A DNA stretch of 64,000 nucleotides, from the NCBI GenBank assembly GCA_943370215.1, contig CALRQC020000002.1:186001-250000 (forward strand), read 5' to 3'. Below are positions 9,093-17,669 of this stretch, one piece after another. Source of the DNA: Niveispirillum sp943370215 (lineage in GTDB: Bacteria; Pseudomonadota; Alphaproteobacteria; Azospirillales; Azospirillaceae). Position 1 is the first letter of the stretch. Every line of letters starts with the position of its first letter. The position numbers and the translations under genes are program-made. The notes under the pieces were generated by a model, which was not told the origin of the DNA, did no database searches, and saw nothing but the letters and a program-made list of their open reading frames with translations.

Positions 9093-11378
9093 ATGACCGA
9101 CGCCTTTCGTGATGCGGCCCTTGATTATCACCGGTTGCCGACGCCCGGTAAGATTGCCGTTACCCCGACCAAGCCGCTGGCCACCCAGCGCGATCTGGCG
9201 CTGGCCTATTCGCCCGGCGTGGCCCATGCCTGTGAGGCCATCGTCGAGGACGAGGCCAACGCTGCGAAATATACCAGCCGTGGCAATCTGGTGGCCGTGA
9301 TCACCAACGGCACCGCCGTGCTGGGCCTGGGCGATATCGGGCCGCTGGCCTCCAAGCCGGTCATGGAAGGCAAGGGCGTTCTGTTCAAGAAGTTCGCCGG
9401 TATCGATGTCTTTGATATCGAGATCAACGAGAAAGACCCCGACAAGCTGGTCGATGTCATCGCCGCGCTGGAGCCGACCTTCGGCGGCATCAACCTGGAA
9501 GATATCAAGGCGCCGGAATGCTTCTATGTGGAGAAGCAGCTCCGCGACCGCATGAAGATTCCGGTCTTCCATGACGATCAGCATGGCACCGCCATCATCG
9601 TTGCCGCCGCCATCACCAACGCGCTGAAGCTGACGGGGCGGGATTTCTCCACCGTCAAGCTGGTCTGCTCCGGTGCCGGTGCGGCGGCCCTGGCCTGTCT
9701 GGATCTGCTGGTCGATATGGGCCTGCCGGTGGAAAATGTCTGGGTCAACGACATCAAGGGTGTGGTCTATGAAGGCCGCACCGAGTTGATGGACCCGCGC
9801 AAGGCCCGTTACGCCAAGCCCACCAATGCCCGCACCCTGGATGATATCATTGGCGATGCCGATGTGTTCCTGGGCCTGTCCGCTCCGCGCGTGCTGACGC
9901 AGGATATGGTGAAGAAGATGGGGCCGCACCCCATCGTCATGGCGCTGGCCAACCCCACCCCGGAAATCATGCCGGATGAGGTGAAGGCCGTGCGGCCCGA
10001 TGCCATCGTCGGCACCGGCCGGTCGGATTTCCCCAATCAGGTCAATAACGTCCTCTGCTTCCCCTTCATCTTCCGGGGTGCCTTGGATGTGGGCGCCACC
10101 ACCATCAACGAGGCGATGAAGATCGCCGCCGTCAACGCCATTGCCCGTCTGGCCCAGGCGGAGGTGCATGATGTGGTGGCCATGGCCTATGGCGAGGCAC
10201 CGCCGAGCTTTGGCCCGGAATATCTGATCCCGCGTCCGTTCGACCCGCGCCTGATCCTGGAAATCGCTCCGGCTGTGGCCCAGGCAGCCATGGATAGCGG
10301 TGTCGCCACCCGCCCAATCAAGGATTTCGACGCCTACCGCGAACAGTTGGGCCAGTTCGTCTTCCGCTCCGGCCTGCTGATGAAGCCGGTCTTCGCCAAG
10401 GCCAAGGCCGATCCGCGCCGCATCGCCTATGCCGAGGGTGAAGAGGAGCGGGTGTTGCGCGCCGCCCAGCAGGTGCTGGAAGATGGTATCGCCCAGCCGA
10501 TCCTGATCGGCCGCCGCGACGTGGTGACCCGCCGCATCGAAAAGCTGGGGCTGCGTCTGCGCCTGGGCGAGAATGTGCGCCTGATCGACCCGCAGAACGA
10601 CCCCGCCTATAACGATTATTGGCAGACCTACCATCGCAAGATGGAACGTAACGGCGTTTCCCCCGACCGCGCCCGCCAAGTGGTGCGCACCAACACCACC
10701 GTGATCGGTGCGCTGATGGTGGAGAAGGGCGAGGCGGATGCCCTGGTCTGCGGCACGGTCGGCCTGTATGACTGGCACATGAAGCATGTGAATGACGTGA
10801 TTGGCAAACGCCAGGGGGCCCGCGTCATGGCGGCCCTGTCGGTGCTGATCCTCAATCGCGGTACCTTCTTCCTCACCGATACCTATGTGAATGCCAACCC
10901 GACGGCCGCCGATCTGGCGGAAATCACCGAGCTGGCAGCCGAAGAGGTACGGCGCTTCGGTCTGACGCCAAAGGTGGCCCTGCTGTCGCATTCCAGCTTT
11001 GGCAGCCATAATGATACGGCGGCCCTGAAGATGCGTGAAGCGCTGCAGGCCATCCGCGCCCGTTGTGGCGATCTGGAGGTGGAAGGCGAAATGCACGCAG
11101 ATGCGGCAATCAGCCCGGAAATCCGCAGCCGCATTTTCCCCAACAGCCGCCTGCAGGGCAGTGCCAACCTGATGGTCATGCCCGACCGTGACAGCGCGAA
11201 CGTCTCCTTCAACCTGTTGAAGGTGCTGGGCGATGGTCTGGTCGTGGGGCCGGTGCTGCTGGGGACGGCCAAGCCGGCCCACATCCTCACCCCGTCGGTG
11301 ACGGTGCGCGGTATCGTCAATATGTCGGCCCTGGCCGTCATCGATGCGCAGGTTCATAATCCCGCAGGTGCCGCATGA
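9093..11378 (+). CDS. maeB: NADP-dependent malic enzyme with phosphotransacetylase-like domain
   Basis: Oxidative decarboxylation of malate to pyruvate with reduction of NADP+. 761 aa, typical of the MaeB hybrid. Residues 1 to about 425 are the malic enzyme part (YSPGVAHACEAI, HDDQHGTAIIV, nucleotide-binding CSGAGAAALACLDLL). From about 430 a phosphotransacetylase-like domain follows (RIAYAEGEEERVLRAAQ, PSVTVRGIVNMSALAVIDAQ), which in this family is regulatory and binds acetyl-CoA. ATG at 9093 behind TTAGGAA. Its stop overlaps the mgtE start (ATGA), so the two are co-translated. Confidence 0.96.
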   Translation: MTDAFRDAALDYHRLPTPGKIAVTPTKPLATQRDLALAYSPGVAHACEAIVEDEANAAKYTSRGNLVAVITNGTAVLGLGDIGPLASKPVMEGKGVLFKKFAGIDVFDIEINEKDPDKLVDVIAALEPTFGGINLEDIKAPECFYVEKQLRDRMKIPVFHDDQHGTAIIVAAAITNALKLTGRDFSTVKLVCSGAGAAALACLDLLVDMGLPVENVWVNDIKGVVYEGRTELMDPRKARYAKPTNARTLDDIIGDADVFLGLSAPRVLTQDMVKKMGPHPIVMALANPTPEIMPDEVKAVRPDAIVGTGRSDFPNQVNNVLCFPFIFRGALDVGATTINEAMKIAAVNAIARLAQAEVHDVVAMAYGEAPPSFGPEYLIPRPFDPRLILEIAPAVAQAAMDSGVATRPIKDFDAYREQLGQFVFRSGLLMKPVFAKAKADPRRIAYAEGEEERVLRAAQQVLEDGIAQPILIGRRDVVTRRIEKLGLRLRLGENVRLIDPQNDPAYNDYWQTYHRKMERNGVSPDRARQVVRTNTTVIGALMVEKGEADALVCGTVGLYDWHMKHVNDVIGKRQGARVMAALSVLILNRGTFFLTDTYVNANPTAADLAEITELAAEEVRRFGLTPKVALLSHSSFGSHNDTAALKMREALQAIRARCGDLEVEGEMHADAAISPEIRSRIFPNSRLQGSANLMVMPDRDSANVSFNLLKVLGDGLVVGPVLLGTAKPAHILTPSVTVRGIVNMSALAVIDAQVHNPAGAA

Positions 11379-12799
11379 TGTCTCCGGCCGATCGCCCACC
11401 TTCAGATCGGCCGCATGGTGACCCCCGGCACGTCATCGCTGATGATGGCGATGCCGGGGAAAGTGAACGGCTGGCCGTCATCGCGTTGATGGAGGCTGGC
11501 GATATGCAGGGTGCTGCCACATTGCTGGCAGACCTGCACCCGTCCGACGTCGCCGACCTGCTGGAGCAGGCCGACGCCGAACGGCGCGACGAGCTGGTGG
11601 CGCTGCTGCGCCCCAGCTTCGACGCTGAAATCCTGGCCTATCTCTCCGTCGATCTGCGTGAAGAGGTGGTGGAGCAGTTGGAGCCGAAGGCTCTGGCTGC
11701 CGCCGTTGCCGAACTGGATACCGACGACGCCGTCGACGTCATCCAGGATCTGGACGAGGAGGCGCAGGCCGAAATCCTGGCCAACCTGCCGCCCGAGGCC
11801 AGAGCGCTGGTGGAAGAGGGGCTGACCTATCCGGAATTTTCCGCCGGTCGCCTGATGGGGCGGGAATTTGTTTCCGTGCCGGAATTCTGGACGGTCGGTG
11901 GTTTGCTGGATTATCTGCGCGCCGCTGCCACCGCCGATGACAGCCATGTGCCCGAACAATTCTACGATATTTTCATCGTCGACCCGATGCATCGGGTGGT
12001 GGGCAGCGTGCCTTTGTCGCGCGTGCTGCGGGCCCGGCGCGGGGTGAAACTGAACGAAATCCTGCATGAGGATATCCACCGCATCCCCGCCACCATGGAT
12101 CAGGAGGAGGTGGCCCGCCTGTTCCGCAATTACGGGCTGGTGTCCGCCCCCGTGGTGGATAAGGGCGGCCGTCTGCTGGGCGTCATCACCGTGGATGACG
12201 TGGTGGACGTGATCGAGGAGGAGGCGGAGGCCGACATGCTGGCGATGGGCGGCGTCGGGGAGGATGACTTCTACCGCGCCGTGCTGGGCACTGCGCGGTC
12301 ACGTTTCCGCTGGCTGGCCGTCAATGTGGTAACGGCACTGCTGGCGGCCATGGTGATCAACCTGTTTTCCGTCACCATCTCGCATCTGGTGGCGCTGGCC
12401 GTGCTGATGCCCATCGTTGCCAGCATGGGCGGCAATGCCGGTACGCAAACCCTGACCGTGGCGGTCCGCGCCTTGGCCACCAAGGAACTCACACCGGCCA
12501 ACGCCACCCGCGTGATCGGCAAGGAAGTGCTGGTCGGCCTGTTGAATGGCTGTGCCCTGGCGATTATTATCGGCGTCATCGCCTATATCTGGTTTGGCCA
12601 ACCGCTCTTGGGCGTGGTGATTGCCTGCGCTATGGTGGTCAACCTGTTCTGCGCCGGCCTGTTCGGCGCCCTGATCCCCTTTGTGCTGGACAGGATGCGC
12701 GTTGATCCGGCTGTCGCATCCGGCGTTTTCCTCACCACCGTTACCGATGTGGTGGGGTTCCTGGCGTTCCTGGGTCTGGCTACGCTGATGTTGATTTAA
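11375..12799 (+). CDS. mgtE: Magnesium transporter MgtE
   Basis: Mg2+ channel/transporter, 474 aa. The N-terminal superhelical MgtE_N domain (HPSDVADLLEQ) is followed by a CBS pair (about residues 160-290, ending VDDVVDVIEEEAEADM), a connecting helix and five membrane helices carrying the signature VLMPIVASMGGNAGTQTL. The cytosolic domains gate the pore by sensing Mg2+ in the family. Overlaps maeB by 4 bp; the ATG at 11378 is an alternative start. Convergent with, and overlapping by 4 bp, the EAL-domain gene. Confidence 0.95.
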   Translation: MMSPADRPPSDRPHGDPRHVIADDGDAGESERLAVIALMEAGDMQGAATLLADLHPSDVADLLEQADAERRDELVALLRPSFDAEILAYLSVDLREEVVEQLEPKALAAAVAELDTDDAVDVIQDLDEEAQAEILANLPPEARALVEEGLTYPEFSAGRLMGREFVSVPEFWTVGGLLDYLRAAATADDSHVPEQFYDIFIVDPMHRVVGSVPLSRVLRARRGVKLNEILHEDIHRIPATMDQEEVARLFRNYGLVSAPVVDKGGRLLGVITVDDVVDVIEEEAEADMLAMGGVGEDDFYRAVLGTARSRFRWLAVNVVTALLAAMVINLFSVTISHLVALAVLMPIVASMGGNAGTQTLTVAVRALATKELTPANATRVIGKEVLVGLLNGCALAIIIGVIAYIWFGQPLLGVVIACAMVVNLFCAGLFGALIPFVLDRMRVDPAVASGVFLTTVTDVVGFLAFLGLATLMLI

Positions 12800-14142
12800 T
12801 TTTTGGACGGCGGCCCGCCATTGCGGATATAGGCTGCGAAATCCTCGGCGGGCATGGGGCGGGCGAACAGATAGCCCTGGCCTTCCTCCACTCCCAGCCG
12901 CTGCAGGATTTCCCACTGCGCCTGTGTCTCAATCCCTTCGGCGACCACTTTCAAATCCATCGCCTGCGCCATGGCGACAATGGCTTCCACAATATGGCGG
13001 GTGGATTGGTCACGCTCCATATCCATGACAAACTGCCGATCCACCTTCAGGCAATCCAGCGGCAATTCCCGCAGGTAGGAGAGGGAGGAATAGCCGGTGC
13101 CAAAATCATCCAGCGCCAGCGCCACCCCGCGATCGGCAATCCAGCGCATCTGCTGCAAGGCGCCATCAAGATCATCCGGCAGGATGGTTTCCGTGATTTC
13201 CAGTTGCAGCAGGTGGGGCGGGATACCGCTTTCCGCCAGCAGCACGTCGATCAGCGCCGGCAGATGCCCCCAGCGGAACTGGCGCTCCGACACATTGACG
13301 GCGATCTGGATGGGGGGAAGCCCCTGGTCCAGCCATTCCTTGATCTGGTTGATGGCCTGACGCAGCACCCATTCACCGATGGGCACGATCAGGCCGGTTT
13401 CCTCTGCGGTGGGAATGAAGGTCGCGGGCGGGATCATACCCCGCACCGGATGGCGCCAGCGCAGCAACGCCTCCCCCCCAATGGCGTGGCCGCCGGCGAT
13501 GGCGACCTTGGGCTGGTAATGCACAGTCAACTGGCCTTCCCGCACAGCCTCGCGCAAGGCATCTTCCAGATCCAGCTTCTCGCGCAGCCCCTCCTGCATA
13601 GCCCGTGTGAAATGCAGGTAGCTGGCGGTACCCGAAGCAATCGCCTCCCGAAGGGCGACGCAGGCATTGCGGATCAGGGAAGGGCCGTCCGTTGCGTCGT
13701 TGGGGGAGACAGCAACCCCAATCTTGGCGGAGACATGCAATTGGCGGCCTTCGATAATGATCGGGTCCGCCATACTATTGGCAATGGCCGATGCAGCGAA
13801 CAATGCTTTGCCAGCATGGTCCAGCCCCGGCAGGAAAATGGCGAATTGGGTCTGCCCAAAGCGGCAGATCAGGTCTTGCACGCCGCAGACCGGCAGCAAC
13901 CGTTCCACCAGCAGGGTCATCGCATAGTCCAGCGCACGCTGTCCATGGACCTGGAAAAGCTGGTGCATCCGTTCAATTTCAACGATCAGCAGACCAGCAA
14001 TCAGTTTTCCCTGATGCTGGTTCAGGATCTGGTCAACCTGAGACACGAAAGGCCGCATCTCCCACAAGCCTGTAACGGCATCGCGGGTTGAAGATTTCAC
14101 GGCCGGACTTTCCCCCGGCGCCATGATTTTGGGCAATGTCAC
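12796..14142 (-). CDS. GGDEF-degenerate/EAL c-di-GMP phosphodiesterase
   Basis: 448 aa from the GTG at 14142 (an ATG at 14124 is also possible). The N-terminal half is a GGDEF fold in which the active-site signature has become GQTQF, so cyclase activity is not expected. The C-terminal EAL domain keeps the catalytic set: EALLRWRHP, the glutamate of ITETIL, DDFGTGYSSL, KVDRQFV and AEGIET, so it should hydrolyse c-di-GMP. No membrane segment or sensor domain is evident. It stands alone on the minus strand. Confidence 0.9.
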   Translation of the reverse strand: MTLPKIMAPGESPAVKSSTRDAVTGLWEMRPFVSQVDQILNQHQGKLIAGLLIVEIERMHQLFQVHGQRALDYAMTLLVERLLPVCGVQDLICRFGQTQFAIFLPGLDHAGKALFAASAIANSMADPIIIEGRQLHVSAKIGVAVSPNDATDGPSLIRNACVALREAIASGTASYLHFTRAMQEGLREKLDLEDALREAVREGQLTVHYQPKVAIAGGHAIGGEALLRWRHPVRGMIPPATFIPTAEETGLIVPIGEWVLRQAINQIKEWLDQGLPPIQIAVNVSERQFRWGHLPALIDVLLAESGIPPHLLQLEITETILPDDLDGALQQMRWIADRGVALALDDFGTGYSSLSYLRELPLDCLKVDRQFVMDMERDQSTRHIVEAIVAMAQAMDLKVVAEGIETQAQWEILQRLGVEEGQGYLFARPMPAEDFAAYIRNGGPPSKN

Positions 14143-14467
14143 GACGGCGATGTTCCGAAAAACGTTTAGCGGCGAAAATGGGTGAGCAAAGAAAACAGGG
14201 GTCCAAAGTGATTTAACATATCATCTTTCCCGGTTCGGCACCCGTGACGAATATGTTCCACCACCATTCGAACATACCGAACGCTTCCCCGGCACCCGTT
14301 TGGAAACACATGGTCAATCCCATGACACCTGAATCGAATCAGGTTATCTAAGGCATATTTTCACAATTGCCGCCGATTTGGAACAAAGATCAAGGGCGTT
14401 TGCTCTCAATTCTTTCCGGTGTCTTGGTGGCAGTGAAGCGTATCAGGAAACAGGAGAGGGGCCCGAG
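14143..14467. other. 325-bp divergent intergenic region with two inverted repeats
   Basis: No gene seen. It holds the promoters for the EAL gene (minus) and the YdcF-like gene (plus). Two dyads stand out: TATGTTC (14252-14258) with GAACATA (14270-14276) across 11 nt, and ACCTGA (14327-14332) with TCAGGT (14339-14344) across 6 nt. Both are candidate operators for unknown regulators. Confidence 0.4.
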
Positions 14468-15250
14468 ATGGGGTTTGAATTGGGGAAACTTCTCGGGGCC
14501 TTGACGGCGCCTGGCAACATTATCGGCTTACTCGCTTTTGGCGGCTTGCTGCTGATGGTGGCGGGGCGTTCAACAGGGCGGTGGTTGCTGGCGTTGGCGG
14601 CCTTGTTGTTGACCATCATCATGGTCACGCCGGTATCCACCTGGCTGTTATTGCCCTTGGAGCAACGTTTTCCGGCCCCGGGGAGTCCGCCGCCCGACAT
14701 TGACGCAATCATTGTGCTGGGTGGGGCTGTCGCACCGGTGGGATCGGCGGAGCATGGTGCTCCCCAGTTGAACCAGGAGGCGGAGCGGCTGACGGTAGTA
14801 CCGGGCCTGATGCGGCATTATCCGGATATTCCAGTAATCTTTAGCGGCGGCAGCGGTGATCCGCGGCAACCGGACGCGCGGGAAGCGCCGGTGGCCGCGG
14901 CTTTGCTGGCTGATCTTGGCGTCGATATGACACGCGTGCGGCTGGAATCCACCTCGCGCAATACGTGGGAAAATGCGGTTAATAGCCGGCCGCTGCTGCC
15001 ACCGGACGGACGGGTGCTGCTGGTTACCTCCGCCGCCCATATGCCGCGTTCCGTCGGCATCTTCCGTAAGGTGGGTATTAATGTTGTGCCCTATCCCGTC
15101 AGCTATGGCGCCAACCAGTCAGAGGAATGGCGCTTCGGCGTCAACCTCTCCGACAATCTGGCGATGCTGGAGCGTGCTGCCTATGAATATCGGGGCTTGA
15201 TCGCCTATTGGTTGGCAGGCCGCACCACGGCTTTATTTCCGGCACCCTGA
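14468..15250 (+). CDS. YdcF-family (DUF218) membrane protein
   Basis: 260 aa from the ATG at 14468, which follows CAGGAGAGG; earlier in-frame codons lack a ribosome site. Two N-terminal membrane helices (about residues 10-60) precede a DUF218 domain with IIVLGGAV, FSGGSGD, STSRNTWENAVNS and LLVTSAAHMPRSV, the set typical of ElyC/SanA/YdcF proteins. Relatives affect envelope integrity and peptidoglycan or undecaprenyl-phosphate metabolism. The next genes (MltB-like, RlpA, DacC) are all cell-wall proteins, which supports an envelope role. Confidence 0.85.
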   Translation: MGFELGKLLGALTAPGNIIGLLAFGGLLLMVAGRSTGRWLLALAALLLTIIMVTPVSTWLLLPLEQRFPAPGSPPPDIDAIIVLGGAVAPVGSAEHGAPQLNQEAERLTVVPGLMRHYPDIPVIFSGGSGDPRQPDAREAPVAAALLADLGVDMTRVRLESTSRNTWENAVNSRPLLPPDGRVLLVTSAAHMPRSVGIFRKVGINVVPYPVSYGANQSEEWRFGVNLSDNLAMLERAAYEYRGLIAYWLAGRTTALFPAP

Positions 15251-15331
15251 CCGGTGTAACCCGTCTTGGTCTGGTGGGCCCTGGTTGCTTTTGGTTACAA
15301 GCGCGTGCCAAAACAGGGGGCCGAAGGCAGA

Positions 15332-16354
15332 ATGGGAGCCAACGCCTTGACCGACCGTATATCCAAGCGCCGCACCGGACGCGCCGCCGCATGGTTGTTG
15401 GGCGTATTCATCTCGCTATTGCCTGTAACCGGGAATGCGACGCCAACGGTGGACTTCCCGCAATGGTTGGAGACGCTTCGGCAGGAAGCGGCGGGCAAGG
15501 GAATCTCAGCCCCCACTCTTGATACAGCGCTGAACGGGATTGCCCCGATTCCCCGTATTCTGGAACTGGACGCCAAACAGCCCGAACGAACCATCAGCTT
15601 TGATACCTACCTTTCCCGCACGGTGACAAAGCAGCGGATCGCCAAGGCGCGCGAACTTTACCGTGCCCATCATGCCCTGCTGGAGAAGGTAGGTCGGCAC
15701 TATGGTGTGCAGCCCCGCTTCATTGTGGCGCTCTGGGGCATGGAGACGGATTTCGGCCGCAACATGGGCGGCTTCAAGGTGGTCGATGCCCTGGCGACCC
15801 TGGCCTATGATGGAAGGCGCAGCGCCTATTTCCGCAAGGAATTGCTGGAGGCGCTGCAGATCATCGATGAGGGCCATATCACGGCCGACCGGATGTTGGG
15901 CTCCTGGGCCGGTGCCATGGGGCAGAGCCAGTTCATGCCCAGCAGCTTTCTGCGCTATGCTCAGGATTTCGATGGCGACGGCCGGCGCGACATCTGGGGC
16001 ACGCCGGCCGATGTTTTCGCGTCTGCCGCCAATTATCTCTCCAAGGTCGGCTGGCAGATGGATCAGACCTGGGGGCGGGAGGTGAAGTTGCCGAAAGGTA
16101 ATGCCGCTTCCGCCTGGGCCGGATTCGACAAGGCCCAGCCCCTGACCGTCTGGGCCAAGCGTGGTTTGCGCCAGATGAACGGGAAGCCGCTGCCCGCAGC
16201 GACACTTTCCGCCGCCTTGGTGATGCCCGATGGCCCCGGTGGCAAGGCCTATCTGGTCTATGAGAATTATCGCACCATCATGGACTGGAACCGCTCGACT
16301 TATTTCGCAACAGCGGTGGGAATTCTCGCCGACCATATTGGCGCGGGCGTTTGA
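15332..16354 (+). CDS. Lytic murein transglycosylase (MltB/SLT_2 family)
   Basis: Periplasmic peptidoglycan-cleaving lytic transglycosylase, 340 aa from the ATG at 15332 (the frame remains open 66 bp further upstream). The signal sequence is about residues 17-36 (RAAAWLLGVFISLLPVTGNA). The SLT_2 core carries the catalytic glutamate in ALWGMETDFGRNMG, then GSWAGAMGQSQFMPSSFLRYA and DIWGTPADVFASAANYL. It lacks an obvious C-terminal peptidoglycan-binding domain. It belongs to a run of envelope genes on the plus strand. Confidence 0.92.
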   Translation: MGANALTDRISKRRTGRAAAWLLGVFISLLPVTGNATPTVDFPQWLETLRQEAAGKGISAPTLDTALNGIAPIPRILELDAKQPERTISFDTYLSRTVTKQRIAKARELYRAHHALLEKVGRHYGVQPRFIVALWGMETDFGRNMGGFKVVDALATLAYDGRRSAYFRKELLEALQIIDEGHITADRMLGSWAGAMGQSQFMPSSFLRYAQDFDGDGRRDIWGTPADVFASAANYLSKVGWQMDQTWGREVKLPKGNAASAWAGFDKAQPLTVWAKRGLRQMNGKPLPAATLSAALVMPDGPGGKAYLVYENYRTIMDWNRSTYFATAVGILADHIGAGV

Positions 16355-16397
16355 GTTGATGTAGTGTGCCGCCACAATCGGTTGGGGACAGAGCGGC

Positions 16398-17375
16398 ATG
16401 TCGCGGGCAAATGTGGTGAAGTGGGTGTTGTTCGGTGTGACGATGGCCGGCCTTTCGGCCTGCGCCTCCAAGCCGCCGCCCGCCGCACCACAGCAGGCCG
16501 GTGCCGCCGCTTCGTCCGCCAACCCGACGCCGGGCGGCACCTATAAGGTCGGCACCCCCTATCAGATTGACGGGGTCTGGTATTATCCGCAGGTGGATTA
16601 CAGCTATAACCAGACCGGCATTGCAAGCTGGTATGGTCCGGGCTTCCACACCAAGGCCACAGCCAATGGCGAAGACTATAATGAGAATGAGCTGACGGCT
16701 GCCCACCAGACGCTGCCCATGCCCAGCCTGGTGCGCGTGACCAATCTGGAAAATGGCCGTTCCATCGTGGTGCGCATCAATGATCGCGGCCCCTTCGTGC
16801 CCGGCCGCATCATCGATATGTCGCGCCGTGGCGCCCAGTTGCTGGGCTTCGACCAAAAGGGCACCGCCAAGGTGCGGGTGGAGATTCTGGCTGAAGAAAG
16901 CCGCGCCATTGCGGCGGCAGCGATGAATGCTGGTGGCACCCAGGTGGCCGGTTCCCCTGATGGCGGCCCGGTGCCAAAGGCGGCCCCCCGTCCCAAGGTG
17001 ACGGTGGAAGGGGCCCCCCTGCCAGCACCCAAACCGACCCCATCGCGCAATGTTGCCCCGCCGGTTACGGTTGCTGGCACCACCACGGACGATGGCCGCT
17101 TCATGCCGGCCCCCGTGGTCGAACAGAAGCCGGTGCCACCCGGCCCGCAGCGCATTTATGTGCAGGCGGGTTCCTTCACCATCTATGATAATGCCAACAA
17201 GCTGCGGGCACGGTTGAACTCCATCTCGCCCACCAACATCTCTTCGGCGATGGTGGGCGATACGCAGTTCTTCCGGGTTCGCGTCGGGCCGTTCGAGAAT
17301 GTGGACCGGGCTGACCAGGTGCTGGCCCAGGTGCTGCAGACCGGTACCAATGGTGCGCGCATCATCGTCGATTAA
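16398..17375 (+). CDS. rlpA: Septal ring lytic transglycosylase RlpA
   Basis: Outer-membrane lipoprotein of 325 aa. The lipobox is LSAC at about residues 19-22. The double-psi beta-barrel domain contains GIASWYGPGFHTKATANGE, RVTNLENGRSIVVRINDRGP and the IIDMSRRGAQLLG stretch. A proline-rich linker leads to a C-terminal SPOR domain (IYVQAGSF...FFRVRVGPF), which binds glycan strands stripped of stem peptides at the septum. RlpA proteins cleave such naked glycans. Followed by an array of hairpins and then dacC. Confidence 0.95.
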   Translation: MSRANVVKWVLFGVTMAGLSACASKPPPAAPQQAGAAASSANPTPGGTYKVGTPYQIDGVWYYPQVDYSYNQTGIASWYGPGFHTKATANGEDYNENELTAAHQTLPMPSLVRVTNLENGRSIVVRINDRGPFVPGRIIDMSRRGAQLLGFDQKGTAKVRVEILAEESRAIAAAAMNAGGTQVAGSPDGGPVPKAAPRPKVTVEGAPLPAPKPTPSRNVAPPVTVAGTTTDDGRFMPAPVVEQKPVPPGPQRIYVQAGSFTIYDNANKLRARLNSISPTNISSAMVGDTQFFRVRVGPFENVDRADQVLAQVLQTGTNGARIIVD

Positions 17376-17384
17376 GCGGTAACC

Positions 17385-17634
17385 CCAAGGGTCATGCCAA
17401 ATGACCCTTGGAGGCCAGCGACCGCTGGCCCGCGGGCCCATGCCCGCGCAAGCCAAGGCGGCGGATGCCGCCGCCCGGCGCTTGTGGGAACTTGTAATGA
17501 CCAGGAGCCATGATCCATGGCTCCTGGTATCGGCAGGCGCGACGCTTGTATCCACCCCTGCGGCGTTCTAGGGGTGGCATTCACCGGGTTGTGCCGTCAT
17601 TATGCCGGTACCGGGCGCATGAAGCGCCCCCGGT
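17385..17634. repeat. Array of seven consecutive inverted repeats between rlpA and dacC
   Basis: Seven hairpins, nearly head to tail: 17385-17411 (11-bp perfect stem, CCAAGGGTCAT), 17413-17430 (8 bp, GGCCAGCG), 17431-17448 (7 bp, CGCGGGC), 17457-17472 (6 bp, GGCGGC), 17500-17528 (12-bp perfect stem, ACCAGGAGCCAT), 17552-17577 (8 bp, CCACCCCT) and 17610-17634 (ACCGGGCGC with a 2-nt bulge). The stems differ in sequence, so this is not a tandem repeat or CRISPR. The first could stop rlpA transcription, although no T-run follows. It may be a structured RNA, a protein-binding array or a palindromic mobile repeat. Confidence 0.7.
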
Positions 17635-17669
17635 GTCGCTTTACGCAGACAAAGGGTTAGCGGAATACC

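Noticed and set aside
9066..11399. 777-codon open frame on the minus strand opposite maeB
   Set aside because: It mirrors the maeB frame in GC-rich DNA (an antisense shadow); composition is His/Gln/Gly-rich with no domain.
14252..14284. LexA/SOS box
   Set aside because: The alphaproteobacterial box is a direct repeat GTTC-N7-GTTC; here GTTC and GAAC are inverted at 11 nt and the GAAC-N5-GAAC spacing is wrong.
17385..17634. CRISPR array or attenuator
   Set aside because: Hairpin sequences differ from one another with no regular repeat/spacer; no uridine tract after the stems and no leader peptide.
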